Positions 44,340-54,165 of a stretch of DNA of 64,000 bases are shown here, one piece after another. The DNA is from Psychrobacter faecalis (GTDB lineage: Bacteria > Pseudomonadota > Gammaproteobacteria > Pseudomonadales > Moraxellaceae): NCBI RefSeq assembly GCF_016107575.1, contig NZ_JABAST010000002.1, positions 88,531-152,530 on the forward strand, given 5' to 3'. The notes beneath the pieces were generated by a model, which worked only from the letters and a program-made list of their open reading frames with translations, was not told where the DNA came from and searched no databases. The stretch's first letter is position 1; each line of letters starts with the position of its first letter. Both the position numbers and the translations under genes were made by a program.

Positions 44340-45575
44340 ATGTTTCGTCCTTTAGCGTTATTTATCGGCTTACGGTACACCCGAGCAGAGCGTAGTAATG
44401 GTTTTATCTCCTTTATCTCGCTGATTTCAATGATTGGTCTGACGCTTGGCGTGGCGGTACTGATTACGGTGCTATCGGTCATGAATGGTTTTGATCGCGA
44501 GCTCAAAACGCGTATTTTGGGTATGGTGCCACAAGCGACGGTTATTTCAACCGAGATTATCGGCGATTGGAAAGAGGTGGCTGATAAAATTAAAGAAGAT
44601 CCCGAAGTTGCTGCCGTCGCACCCTTTATTCAGCTGCAAGGTATGCTGACCTCCAACGGTCAAGTGGCTGGGATTATGGTCACCGGCGTTGATCCAGATT
44701 ATGAGAAAAACGTTTCTATCATCAACGAGCACATGATAGAAGGCAGTATTGATACGCTGCAAAATGGTGAATTCAGTATTGTCCTTGGTGAAGAGATGGT
44801 GCAATCGTTGGGGCTGCGCTTAGGCGATAAAGTGACGTTGGTATTGCCAGAAGCGTCGCCATCACCAGCGGGTGTGATACCGCGCTTTAAGCGTTTTACT
44901 TTGACAGGTATTTTTACCATCAGTCCCGAGGTAGATAGCTTAATGGCGTTTATTCCGATGGGTGATGCGGCAAAATTACTGCGTCTACCAGAGGGCGCGC
45001 AGGGTATTCGTATGAAGCTTGACGATATCTTTAACGCACCGATGGCGGCCCAAAAAGCAGCAGCTATTGCGCCTAACAAGCTTTATCCTAGCGATTGGAC
45101 GCAAACGCACGGCAACTTATTTGGTGCCATCCAAATGGAAAAAGCCATGGTTGGCTTGCTGCTGTTTTTAATTATCCTTGTAGCCGCTTTCAATATCGTT
45201 TCAAGTTTGGTGATGCTAGTCACTGACAAAAAAGCAGACATTGCTATTTTAAAAACCTTTGGCGCTTCACCGCGTCTGATTACCCATGTGTTTATGGTAC
45301 AGGGCATCGTTATTGGCTTTATTGGTACCATTGCGGGCACGATACTTGGTGTTATCTTTGCCCTGACCGTCAGTGATATTTTGGGCTTTATCAATCAAAC
45401 CTTTGGCCTCAATTTGTTTGATGCTTACTTTGTAAATTATCTGCCATCGCAGCTGCGTTTGACCGATGTGGTGCTGATTACCAGTGCATCATTTATACTG
45501 AGCTTTTTGGCGACCATTTATCCAGCGCGCCGAGCGGCGAAAATTCAGCCTGCGCAAACGTTGCGTTACGAGTAG
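44340..45575 (+). CDS. lolC: lipoprotein-releasing system permease LolC/LolE
   Basis: A 411-residue inner-membrane subunit of the LolCDE ABC transporter, which extracts lipoproteins from the inner membrane and hands them to LolA. The start is the ATG at 44340 (AAAGAG 8 bases upstream; a TTG at 44334 is in frame). The N-terminal PLALFIGLRYTRAERSNGFISF and the first helix with LGVAVLITVLSVMNGFDRE are diagnostic. A large periplasmic domain (about 50-265) and three C-terminal helices follow. Only one permease gene is next to lolD, as in organisms with a single LolF-type permease homodimer. Confidence 0.94.
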   Translation: MFRPLALFIGLRYTRAERSNGFISFISLISMIGLTLGVAVLITVLSVMNGFDRELKTRILGMVPQATVISTEIIGDWKEVADKIKEDPEVAAVAPFIQLQGMLTSNGQVAGIMVTGVDPDYEKNVSIINEHMIEGSIDTLQNGEFSIVLGEEMVQSLGLRLGDKVTLVLPEASPSPAGVIPRFKRFTLTGIFTISPEVDSLMAFIPMGDAAKLLRLPEGAQGIRMKLDDIFNAPMAAQKAAAIAPNKLYPSDWTQTHGNLFGAIQMEKAMVGLLLFLIILVAAFNIVSSLVMLVTDKKADIAILKTFGASPRLITHVFMVQGIVIGFIGTIAGTILGVIFALTVSDILGFINQTFGLNLFDAYFVNYLPSQLRLTDVVLITSASFILSFLATIYPARRAAKIQPAQTLRYE

Positions 45576-45626
45576 TCTACAGGCGTCAATCGTCAATGCT
45601 ATGATAAATAAAACAAAGGAAGTACC

Positions 45627-46307
45627 ATGTCTGAAATTTTAAAAGCGACCAATATTAATAAAATTTATGATGAAGGGGCGGTGAGCACACAAGTTTTGAC
45701 TGGTCTGGATTTGACCGTCAACGCTGGTGAGCGCATTGCGATTGTTGGTACCAGTGGTTCGGGGAAAAGTACCTTGCTGCATTTGCTTGGCGGACTTGAT
45801 ACCCCCAGTAGCGGGGAGGTTTGGCTACACGGGCAGCTATTAAATAGTATGAATGAGACCGAGCGCGGGGCGATGCGTAATAAACACTTGGGGTTTATTT
45901 ATCAGTTTCACCATTTGTTAGCCGAATTTACCGCGGTTGAAAACGTCGCTATGCCGCTACTGATGCGCCCAAAAGTATCGACGACCAAGGCACGTCAACA
46001 AGCGATAGATATTTTAAAAAGTGTCGGTTTAGAGCATCGTTTGGCGCACAGACCCGGTGAGCTATCAGGCGGTGAGCGTCAACGTGTGGCGATTGCTCGC
46101 GCGCTTGTGACCAAACCATCACTTATTTTGGCCGATGAGCCGACTGGTAACTTAGATTATGACAACGCCCAAAGCGTGTTTGGGCTGTTATCCGAGCTAC
46201 AAAGCACCATGCAAACCGCGCTATTGATGGTGACGCATGACCGTAGTTTGGCAGCCCTTGCTGACCGTCAGCTGTTATTGCGCAATGGGCATTGGGAAGA
46301 TTACTAA
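45627..46307 (+). CDS. lolD: lipoprotein-releasing system ATP-binding protein LolD
   Basis: A 226-residue ABC ATPase driving lipoprotein release. Walker A is GTSGSGKST, the signature is LSGGERQRVAIARAL, and Walker B is SLILADEPTGNLD. The Lol motif region (QFHHLLAEFTAVENVAMPLL) is present. It lies 51 bases after the permease gene, with ribosome site AAAGGAAGTACC, so they form an operon. Confidence 0.95.
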   Translation: MSEILKATNINKIYDEGAVSTQVLTGLDLTVNAGERIAIVGTSGSGKSTLLHLLGGLDTPSSGEVWLHGQLLNSMNETERGAMRNKHLGFIYQFHHLLAEFTAVENVAMPLLMRPKVSTTKARQQAIDILKSVGLEHRLAHRPGELSGGERQRVAIARALVTKPSLILADEPTGNLDYDNAQSVFGLLSELQSTMQTALLMVTHDRSLAALADRQLLLRNGHWEDY

Positions 46308-46387
46308 AGGCGTCATTTTTAATACTTTTTTTCAATAAACTGTAGAACTGCTGTTACTGAGCAGCAGCATGATACGGTTAGCTTTTT

Positions 46388-46419
46388 TATAAAAGTTACT
46401 GACTATAAAAGTTACTGAT
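46388..46419. repeat. 16-bp tandem duplication
   Basis: TATAAAAGTTACTGAC is followed directly by TATAAAAGTTACTGAT, one mismatch in 16. It lies in the gap after lolD and is probably a small slippage duplication. Confidence 0.7.
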
Positions 46420-46505
46420 AAAAACGACGAAAAAAACAGACTGTATCTAGCAGCCTTAACAAGTAGATAAAATCATAACTAAAATGCTAAATAAGGAATG
46501 ATGAG

Positions 46506-46823
46506 ATGGATAAAAATGATGACCCGATTGAAGCGTTTGGTAGCGCCGAAGAAGGTAACGAACCACTAAAGCCTTATATGGATCCGACGCTGTTTGACAC
46601 CATTGATAGACAAGCACAAATAGACTTGCTGACGCCGGTTTTCGACTCAATTACCTTAGCGGGTGCAGATTACGATTTAAAGGCGCAAGATAGCGCCACG
46701 GGAAAACGTTATACGCTGCTAAAAGATGAGAAGGTGATAGATATCTTTGTGATGGATAATAATCTGGCTGATAATGTTAAAAACGCTATCGACAAGCATA
46801 AAGAGGAAGAAGGCGAGTTATAA
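46506..46823 (+). CDS. small acidic hypothetical protein
   Basis: A 105-residue acidic, cysteine-free protein without signal or membrane segment. It starts at an ATG with AAGGA about 8 bases upstream. The C-terminal half (GKRYTLLKDEKVIDIFVMDN, then a charged helix ending HKEEEGEL) suggests a small alpha/beta fold. I do not recognise the family. It lies about 200 bases after lolD on the same strand but is probably separate. Confidence 0.65.
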   Translation: MDKNDDPIEAFGSAEEGNEPLKPYMDPTLFDTIDRQAQIDLLTPVFDSITLAGADYDLKAQDSATGKRYTLLKDEKVIDIFVMDNNLADNVKNAIDKHKEEEGEL

Positions 46824-46932
46824 GGTCGCTTATGAATTGGGTAATGATTTTATAAGATATTTCCAACTTTATAAAATGCTGCTATTTTTATAAGATGACT
46901 GACGCGGCAAAATTGATTATTAAGGATTCACG

Positions 46933-47511
46933 CTATTCATGCTTGCTGGTTTTTTCAGCAGAGTCTTTCTGACGTTTTTGCCAGCTGGTGACAGTTTTAT
47001 AGCGCCAGATGGCTTTAAACGCCAGTCCGCAGACAATACTACTGATGACCGCTAAAATTGTTAGCCCTAGACAAAAAGCGGCGATAGATACCGTACCTTT
47101 ATAAGTGATAAAAGGATTGGCGCCATCAGAGATAATCCATAAGGTAAAATCTGAAATCATGCGACCGATAATGCGCAAGCTTATCATCGGCACATCAAGG
47201 ATTTTGGCACCGACATAATAGCCGGCATAAAACACCGGCAGGGTCGTCAGCGGGTTAGTAATCCAAGTCAGACCAAGCGCCATCGGCACATTGGCACGAA
47301 AAATAAGCGCGCCGATTAAAGCCAGCAACATCTGTCCTGGCAACGGGAAAAATGCGCTGAGCACGCCTATATAAACCGCTTTATTTAAACTATGGCGATT
47401 AAAATGCCATAAACGCGGGTCGGCAAGTTGCGGCGCAAATAGTTTTAATGAGCGACTTTCTAAAATTTTTTCAGGGGTAGGGAGTAGGTCTTTTAGACGT
47501 TTGTTTGGCAC
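46933..47511 (-). CDS. DUF2062 membrane protein
   Basis: About 192 residues from the GTG at 47511, chosen because AAAGGCG lies about 6 bases upstream; the frame extends to a TTG at 47547. The DUF2062 pattern is clear: HSLNKAVYIGVLSAFFPLPGQMLLA, ALGLTWITNPLTTLPVFYAGY and two further C-terminal hydrophobic segments. Function is unknown for the family. It is divergent from comEC, next to which it is often found in related genomes (my recollection, not checked). Confidence 0.85.
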   Translation of the reverse strand: MPNKRLKDLLPTPEKILESRSLKLFAPQLADPRLWHFNRHSLNKAVYIGVLSAFFPLPGQMLLALIGALIFRANVPMALGLTWITNPLTTLPVFYAGYYVGAKILDVPMISLRIIGRMISDFTLWIISDGANPFITYKGTVSIAAFCLGLTILAVISSIVCGLAFKAIWRYKTVTSWQKRQKDSAEKTSKHE

Positions 47512-47798
47512 AGAATCGCCTTTACATGTTAACTTCAACCCGCTCAATCATATTGATGGGCTGATATACAGTGATATTATTAATAAAAAATATAGCTATA
47601 AATGTTATCAGAAAAGCGGCTAGATAATGTTGAATAATCACTATTGCAATATTTCTGGTAAGTATAGGGTAATAGCCACATAAATGCCATCGCTTGACGG
47701 TTTGCGCACTTGGTGGTTGGTTCAATGTTTAGAACGGTCATTATCCATCATGCAAATTATATGCAATGGACGAGCTATCAAGCAAGCGAGGAGCGCTG

Positions 47799-50700
47799 GT
47801 GTACTGGTTAATTGGTAGCTTGATAATCATCGTTATGATGGGGGTTTTGGCCGTCGCGGATACTATTCCGCTGCCTATTGGCTCCTTATTACCAGACCTC
47901 AGCACATCTTCTATCTTGCCGTTATTATTAATGGCTTTGACCATTGTTCTGCTATTTATCAATCAGCGTTACATTGCGCTTGCACCCTCGATTGACGCTA
48001 AAAAAGGGGTTTCTAAAAATTCCTCTGCTCAAAATCTTGCTGTTCAAAATTCTGCTAAAACCCCATCTTCTACATCACCATTACTCTATAAATTTGCTCA
48101 TCATTTATTAATGGCAGTATTAGCAGTGGCGCTGATTAGTGGTAGTGGGCTGCTCGCTTTGATAAATCAGCAACAGGCGCAAAGTAATACCATCAAACAA
48201 ACGGTGCGCGTGCAAGCGTTGGTGAGCATCGAAGGCATCAGTGATAGTGTCTATGACGACGCAAGTAATAGAGGCTATCGGCAGGTTGCTACCATTAGCC
48301 ATATATCGCCTTTACTGTCCGAGATAACGTCGCAGGATTTGGACAAACTGAGCGTAAATTACAATGCCAATTATAAAGAGGTGACTGATAATAGCCTAAG
48401 CAATAAGGAAAATAATTTAAACGGAGATAATTCCGAATATTTCGAAAATAAACAATATCGTATACTGCTAAATGCTTATCCAAAAAAATCTTACTCTAAG
48501 AAGTCGCTCCCTAAAAAACCTTCTAAGAAAGGTACTGACAATAAATCGCAGACTATAGACCTAAATCATTTGCAGCCCGGCGATCAGTTACTGATGACTT
48601 TGACGCTGGCGCCACTTGCTAACTCTGAGCAAGCGTTGAACAATCCAACGGGATTTGATAGTTATCGGTGGTTGCGAGGGCGACATATCGATGGGGTTGC
48701 CACGATATTAGCGACCAGTACCTCAACTATTCCGTTTAATGACTCAGCAGCATTGTCTAAAGCGGACGATTCTTATCTATACCGTTTGCGTACCGCTATC
48801 GACCAAGGACGTTGGCAACTACGTCAGCATTTTTATCAAGATTGGGCAGGGCAAACTCCCGCAGAGCAGCAAGCAAAAGCAGTGACTTTAAGCTTACTGA
48901 CCGGTGATCGCAGTTTAATCAATCGCGCTACCAAAGATTCATATCAGTTGGCAGGTATTTCTCATTTATTGGCCATCTCAGGAACGCATGTTTTATTTTT
49001 AGCGATTGTGTTAGCGGGATTGGCAGTCTTACTGTTGAATCGTTTTTACCCCTCTCTCTATCGTCATATCCCGCGCTGGCAATTGCGCTGGTGGGTTATG
49101 ATGAGCGCGGCTTTTATTTATGCCTTATTTACTGGGTTTGATGTACCTGCTGCGCGTACCGCGTGGATGTTATTAGCTATAGGTTTGATACGCTTAACGC
49201 TACTGCCAATTAGTACCATGCGTATATTGTTGGCGCTGGCGATACTCATGGCGTGGTTCGACCCGTATGTACTGTGGCAGGCAGGATATTGGCTGTCCTT
49301 TATAGCGGTAGCATTGTTATTAAAGTACGAAGATAGTTCAGTAGCATGGAGTCAAGCAGAGTCTGCAAGCTTAACGACCACGAACTCTAATGACAATAAA
49401 AATGCGAAGATAATTCAACGCTTATGGCTAGGGTTTAAAAGGTTGTTTAAGTTACAGTTCTGGCTATTTATTGCGCTATTACCCATAACCTTATTGTTAT
49501 TCGGTAAGGCATCACTGTTAGGGCTTATCGTTAATTTATTTGCTATTGGATTATTTGGTTGGGTGATTGTACCGCTAAATTTACTGGCTGGGCTGTGCTA
49601 TCTTATCTCGCCTGCGCTAGCTGATACTATTTGGGCACTGGTGATTGCTCTCGTCGCTCATTTACACGAGCTTATCACGTGGCTAACGGCGTTACCGATA
49701 TTCTCAGGGGCATGGCTTTATACGCCAGTGAATATAGCAATTTTGCTGATGGTATTATTGGCGATGTTGCCGTGGCTATTAGCGCGCGGCCTTATCAGTC
49801 GTTGGCTCGCGCTAGCACCGTTAACGCTACTGGTTATGACGGTATACGCCAATCAGCAGTCGTTAACCATGACTCCGACTCTCTATATTCTGCCAACGGG
49901 CGACCAATATTTAAGCGCGGCGGTGCTACAATACCCTGTGCTAAATAATGAAGATAATAAGACAAACGTTAGCTGGTTAATTTTAGCCGATCATAGGCGT
50001 TATGATACTCGTACGATGCCAAGCACGCTAACCGCTGACAAGCTATCTGCGACATTAGAGCAACAACTACGCAGCTTATCTATCAAGCGTCTAGAAGGTA
50101 TGGTAGTCCAAAGCAGTAGCGCGGCCTTGACGACATCTTTAGCGACATTAACAAATAACAACCGTCAGTCATTGCAGCCGACCATCTATAAGCCAAACGA
50201 CTCTGAGCTGCTACCAATGACCGTCGCTGAGTTAAGTCAACGTCTCCCAACCGCTCAGTATTGGCAAGCCGGGCGTAGTGAGCGTTGGCCCGAGCTCCAG
50301 CGCGCTTATCAACTGACCAGTCAATCTGGTAAAAATAAAACTCAGGCAACCATCAGTGCCCAAGCTTGTGAGCAAGGTAAAACCTGGCAACTCGCCAATG
50401 GTGATTTAACGTTGCAAGCTATCACAGGTTGGAGCAAAATAAACGATGCCAGTGTCTGGGACTGTACGCTTGAACTTGACAGTCGATTACCTATTCAAAT
50501 TGTCAGTTATAATGCTGCTGACCCGCTCAAATCATTAGCTACTAAAGTACAAACACTTCAGTCCGATAACAAAGAGCCACCTTCTCATACTAAAAATGCT
50601 CAATCACGTCTGATTTTAAATGTCGATACCCATCCGCGCGTGTGGCAAATGTGGTCGTTATTATGCGCGATTGAACCGAATACTAAAAATGACACTTTAA

Positions 50701-50876
50701 AAAACTCATTAAACAACACCTTAGGTAATGTCATAAACAGCACAACATGGCTTGGACATAGTGCCTCGCATATCTCTACTGAGGTAATAACTCAGCAACA
50801 AATCCATGAGACAATCACTTATGATAATAAGCCACTAGATGCCGCTCTAGCTTTTGGGGCCAATAGTAAGGATTAA
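47799..50876 (+). CDS. comEC: ComEC/Rec2 family DNA-uptake channel protein
   Basis: A large membrane protein that carries single-stranded DNA across the inner membrane in natural transformation. The GTG at 47799 has AGGAG five bases upstream and is preferred over the ATG at 47766, giving about 1025 residues. An N-terminal OB-like periplasmic domain with a Lys/Ser-rich low-complexity insert precedes the Competence domain, whose hallmark is YQLAGISHLLAISGTHVLFL, followed by FDVPAARTAWMLL. The C-terminal region, where other ComEC proteins have a metallo-beta-lactamase domain, shows no HxHxDH motif (see findings). Confidence 0.92.
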   Translation: MYWLIGSLIIIVMMGVLAVADTIPLPIGSLLPDLSTSSILPLLLMALTIVLLFINQRYIALAPSIDAKKGVSKNSSAQNLAVQNSAKTPSSTSPLLYKFAHHLLMAVLAVALISGSGLLALINQQQAQSNTIKQTVRVQALVSIEGISDSVYDDASNRGYRQVATISHISPLLSEITSQDLDKLSVNYNANYKEVTDNSLSNKENNLNGDNSEYFENKQYRILLNAYPKKSYSKKSLPKKPSKKGTDNKSQTIDLNHLQPGDQLLMTLTLAPLANSEQALNNPTGFDSYRWLRGRHIDGVATILATSTSTIPFNDSAALSKADDSYLYRLRTAIDQGRWQLRQHFYQDWAGQTPAEQQAKAVTLSLLTGDRSLINRATKDSYQLAGISHLLAISGTHVLFLAIVLAGLAVLLLNRFYPSLYRHIPRWQLRWWVMMSAAFIYALFTGFDVPAARTAWMLLAIGLIRLTLLPISTMRILLALAILMAWFDPYVLWQAGYWLSFIAVALLLKYEDSSVAWSQAESASLTTTNSNDNKNAKIIQRLWLGFKRLFKLQFWLFIALLPITLLLFGKASLLGLIVNLFAIGLFGWVIVPLNLLAGLCYLISPALADTIWALVIALVAHLHELITWLTALPIFSGAWLYTPVNIAILLMVLLAMLPWLLARGLISRWLALAPLTLLVMTVYANQQSLTMTPTLYILPTGDQYLSAAVLQYPVLNNEDNKTNVSWLILADHRRYDTRTMPSTLTADKLSATLEQQLRSLSIKRLEGMVVQSSSAALTTSLATLTNNNRQSLQPTIYKPNDSELLPMTVAELSQRLPTAQYWQAGRSERWPELQRAYQLTSQSGKNKTQATISAQACEQGKTWQLANGDLTLQAITGWSKINDASVWDCTLELDSRLPIQIVSYNAADPLKSLATKVQTLQSDNKEPPSHTKNAQSRLILNVDTHPRVWQMWSLLCAIEPNTKNDTLKNSLNNTLGNVINSTTWLGHSASHISTEVITQQQIHETITYDNKPLDAALAFGANSKD

Positions 50877-51134
50877 CCTTATAATCTGACTTATTGGTAT
50901 CATCCTTATAAAACATCTCGCTCCTATAACCTGTCGCCTTTATAATATCAAGCTATTTCACAGTTCTGCTATTGAACCATGAGAGAAATGCCACCATACT
51001 TAGTAGCTTATTCAACTTTATCAAAGCGCTATAAAAGCATTGATACAAGTAAAAATAGCTATCACGCTTTTGCTATATCAAGTTTTTAGTTCTCTCTTTT
51101 ATCGTTTTACATTGTTTCTGACTTAGGAAGTTAT

Positions 51135-52190
51135 ATGCCCAACTGGCCACCAGACCCTAACAAACGTCCTGACAACTCGGCCAACCAGCCAGCGCCGCTG
51201 CAGCAGCAAAATCAGCCGAGTGGACAAGAGTGGCGACTGCTTGAAAATACGTTATTAGCCAGTGTGGTTGAGCAGCGCCGCGCCCGTCGCTGGAGTATTT
51301 TCTTTAAGCTATTGACCTTTGGTTATATTTTATTGATATTTTTGACCATTGGTCGCGGTTGTAGTACCAAAACACCGTCCGGGCTTGAAGGCGTTGATAC
51401 CAGTAAGCCGCATTTGGCGGTGGTTGAAATCCAAGGAACGATTAGTAGTGGTGATGTCGCCAATGCTTACGATGTTAATGAGGCCTTAACTCGCGCTTTT
51501 GAAAACAGTAATGCCAAAGCCGTGGCGCTTGACATCAACTCGCCCGGCGGCTCACCCGTACAGTCTGATGAAATCTGGCAGACGATGATGGATTTGCGTC
51601 AAGAATATCCTGACAAAAAACTCTACGCGGTGATTGGTGATATGGGTGCTTCGGGCGCTTATTATATCGCTTCAGCTGCGGATGAGATTTATGTCAATCC
51701 ATCAAGCTTAGTCGGTTCGATTGGCGTAATTATGCCAAGCTATAATATCGAAGGCTTAATGGATAAATTTGGCGTTAAAGACCGCACCATTACCGCAGGC
51801 GAGTATAAAGATATTTTAAGCTTGTCACGTCCGCTGACTGACTATGAAGAGCAGCACGTCGAAAAAGTGCTGGACAATACTCATAAGCACTTTATCAATG
51901 CAGTCAAAGAAGGTCGCGGCGATCGTCTAAAAAATCCTGAGGAAAATAAACTGTTTTCAGGGCTATTTTGGACCGGTGAGCAGTCGATTGAGCTTGGCTT
52001 AGCTGACAAAAAGGGCAGTATTTCGACTTTAGAGAAGAAGTTGAAGCTTGATAACGTCGTTAATTATACGCCAACCGACCCATTTAGCTTGTTTATGGAT
52101 CGCTTTGCCGTTAAGTTAGGCGCCGGTCTTGGTTCAAGTATCAAGCTTGACGTGTTACCACAAGAAGAGGGTCAAGCGCAGATGCGCTAA
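51135..52190 (+). CDS. sppA: S49-family signal peptide peptidase
   Basis: A 351-residue inner-membrane protease that degrades cleaved signal peptides. A cytoplasmic Gln/Pro-rich tail and one membrane helix (about 57-75) precede the S49 core. The catalytic Ser is in DMGASGAYYIASAAD and the catalytic Lys in TAGEYKDILS, the Ser-Lys dyad of short-form SppA. Ribosome site AGGAAGTTAT. A hairpin terminator follows at 52225-52258. Confidence 0.94.
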   Translation: MPNWPPDPNKRPDNSANQPAPLQQQNQPSGQEWRLLENTLLASVVEQRRARRWSIFFKLLTFGYILLIFLTIGRGCSTKTPSGLEGVDTSKPHLAVVEIQGTISSGDVANAYDVNEALTRAFENSNAKAVALDINSPGGSPVQSDEIWQTMMDLRQEYPDKKLYAVIGDMGASGAYYIASAADEIYVNPSSLVGSIGVIMPSYNIEGLMDKFGVKDRTITAGEYKDILSLSRPLTDYEEQHVEKVLDNTHKHFINAVKEGRGDRLKNPEENKLFSGLFWTGEQSIELGLADKKGSISTLEKKLKLDNVVNYTPTDPFSLFMDRFAVKLGAGLGSSIKLDVLPQEEGQAQMR

Positions 52191-52224
52191 GCGCTTTATA
52201 TTTTAGATTTAATGTGTATGATTG

Positions 52225-52258
52225 TTAAGGCTGAGTATATGATTATGCTCAGCCTTAA
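52225..52258 (+). terminator. sppA terminator hairpin
   Basis: TTAAGGCTGAG (52225-52235) pairs perfectly with CTCAGCCTTAA (52248-52258). The T-run after it is short, so efficiency is uncertain. Confidence 0.65.
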
Positions 52259-52316
52259 TTGTATATAAATTTCGATTATTATAATAAACAGCTATTTAAA
52301 TTACTGAGAGCTTGTC

Positions 52317-53204
52317 ATGAGTGCCATTAATCCACAGACCTTTGCGTCACTACCCAAGTCTAAGATAACCCAAAAACCTGTCATTCATTTTGCCCATGCC
52401 AATGGTATGCCAAGCGCCGTTTACGCGCCGTTTTTTGCCCCGCTTGCTGAATTTTTTACCATTGAATATATCCCTATGCTGGGGAATACGCCCGATTATC
52501 CAGTAGATAACCATTGGCAAAGCCTGACCCAGCAGATTATTGATAGCGTTAAACGCACGTGTGAGCAGCATGGGGTGAGTCAGTTAGTAGGCGTTGGGCA
52601 TTCGCTTGGTGCCATGTGTACTATGCAGGCGTTATACCGTGCGCCGGAGATATTTGCGCAAGCGGTGCTGATGGATCCACCGTGGATTTATGGCAAAGTA
52701 AGCCTGCTCTGGCATTTGGCAAAAAACGCCGATAGATTACCGCTGATGAATAATCGCTTGATGGATAAGCTGTCGCCAGCGGGCGTGTCTAAGCATCGCC
52801 GTGATATCTGGGATAGCCGCGAAGACGCTTATGATAAGCTGCGTCATAAAGGCTTTTTTAAAGATTTCGATGAGCGTAGTTTTCAAGGCTATATCGAGCA
52901 TGGTTTACATGAGCGTGCGGACGGCAAAGTAACCTTGGCTATCCCTAAAGCCAGCGAAGTTGAGGTGTTTCGCACCAACCCGTCATGGTATTGGCTGACC
53001 CCAAACCGTGCACCAAAGCCGCCAGTGACGCTTATCATTGGTGAAGATAGTATCTTTCTCAAGCGCCGCTTCCCGCAGCAAATCAAATCACGCCTGAATA
53101 TCGATTATGAAACCCACGCTGGCGGCCATATGTTCCCGCTTGAGCACCCAGAGTCGGTGGCGCGTCAAGTGCTTGAGCTTATCAAAAAGCAATTGCCAAA
53201 ATAA
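52317..53204 (+). CDS. alpha/beta hydrolase
   Basis: A 295-residue alpha/beta-fold hydrolase beginning its core with IHFAHANGMPSAVYAPFF. The nucleophile elbow is GVGHSLGAM, and the catalytic His is in HAGGHMFPLEHPE. It resembles the putative lipase/esterase group with long cap insertion; the substrate is unknown. Ribosome site GAGAGCTTGTC. It is followed 75 bases later by the CPBP protease gene on the same strand. Confidence 0.9.
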   Translation: MSAINPQTFASLPKSKITQKPVIHFAHANGMPSAVYAPFFAPLAEFFTIEYIPMLGNTPDYPVDNHWQSLTQQIIDSVKRTCEQHGVSQLVGVGHSLGAMCTMQALYRAPEIFAQAVLMDPPWIYGKVSLLWHLAKNADRLPLMNNRLMDKLSPAGVSKHRRDIWDSREDAYDKLRHKGFFKDFDERSFQGYIEHGLHERADGKVTLAIPKASEVEVFRTNPSWYWLTPNRAPKPPVTLIIGEDSIFLKRRFPQQIKSRLNIDYETHAGGHMFPLEHPESVARQVLELIKKQLPK

Positions 53205-53278
53205 ACGATGGTTGTGAATCCTAGAGGTTAGGATAAATGTAATGTGAGCAGCTAGCACACTTTTTTGAGTGACGATTT

Positions 53279-54067
53279 ATGCTAAAAAAAGCGACCACCG
53301 CATCTATTAAGATCACAGCACTCAATCCTGCGCCGCTATTTTCACGCTTGGGTGCGTTGCTGTTAGTGATAGTCATGGTAGTGACGTTCTTTATCAGTCA
53401 ATTAATCGGCGTCTATATCTCCGGAAAGCTTATATTGCCCGCTACTAAAAACGCTACTATGGGCGATATTTTCTTTTTCGGCAGTAATGATGGTACGGTG
53501 GTCAGTCTTTCTATCATTATCGGCTGTGTATTACTGGTGGCAGTCAGCGCTTTATTGATTCGGGTGAGGGGCGGCAATGTAAGGAAGTATCTGGCGCTAC
53601 AGCCATTTTCATGGTCGGTTGGCATCGGTATGTTAGGGTTATTGCTGATGTTTATGATTGGCAGTCAAGCGTTAACTTACCTGCTCAATGAATCACCGTT
53701 GGTCTTCGTCGACCCTTTATATCAGTCTGTCAGCTCAGTTTGGTTATTGATATTTGCCATGGTGATTGTCGCGCCGATTTATGAAGAGCTTATATTTCGT
53801 GGATTATTATGGTCGGCTATTGCTGAGCAGTTCTCAAACGTAGCCAACGCAGAGCATCGCGGCGCAATAGTTGCAAGTTTAGTGACCAGCGTGATATTTG
53901 CGGTGATTCACTTGCAATATGGCATTTATGAAATCGGCACCATTGTGGTATTGGCATTGATATTTTGCTATGCGCGTATCAAATCAGGCTCGCTAGTATT
54001 ACCGATGCTGTTACATGTTGTTAATAATGGCGCCGCGATGGCGCAGTATTTAGCGGAAATTAGTTAA
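53279..54067 (+). CDS. CPBP-family intramembrane metalloprotease
   Basis: A 262-residue membrane protein with about seven helices. The CPBP/Abi glutamic-protease motifs are visible: APIYEELIFRGLLW (EExxxR), SVIFAVIHLQYG (FxxxH) and PMLLHVVNNGAA (HxxxN). Members process prenylated or other membrane proteins, and some give bacteriocin immunity; the target here is unknown. The ribosome site is weak. Confidence 0.9.
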   Translation: MLKKATTASIKITALNPAPLFSRLGALLLVIVMVVTFFISQLIGVYISGKLILPATKNATMGDIFFFGSNDGTVVSLSIIIGCVLLVAVSALLIRVRGGNVRKYLALQPFSWSVGIGMLGLLLMFMIGSQALTYLLNESPLVFVDPLYQSVSSVWLLIFAMVIVAPIYEELIFRGLLWSAIAEQFSNVANAEHRGAIVASLVTSVIFAVIHLQYGIYEIGTIVVLALIFCYARIKSGSLVLPMLLHVVNNGAAMAQYLAEIS

Positions 54068-54089
54068 AGGTTTATATATAAACGTCAAA

Positions 54090-54125
54090 TAGCTAATTGA
54101 TGAATGTCTTTATCAACTAGCTATG
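54090..54125. terminator. imperfect hairpin between convergent genes
   Basis: ATAGCTA-TTGAT and ATCAA-TAGCTAT (54090-54102, 54113-54125) are imperfect inverted repeats between the CPBP and dusA genes. T-runs are poor, so the terminator call is tentative. Confidence 0.4.
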
Positions 54126-54165
54126 CACCCATTAGCTGTTATTTTATGTTTATAGTGATTGATGA

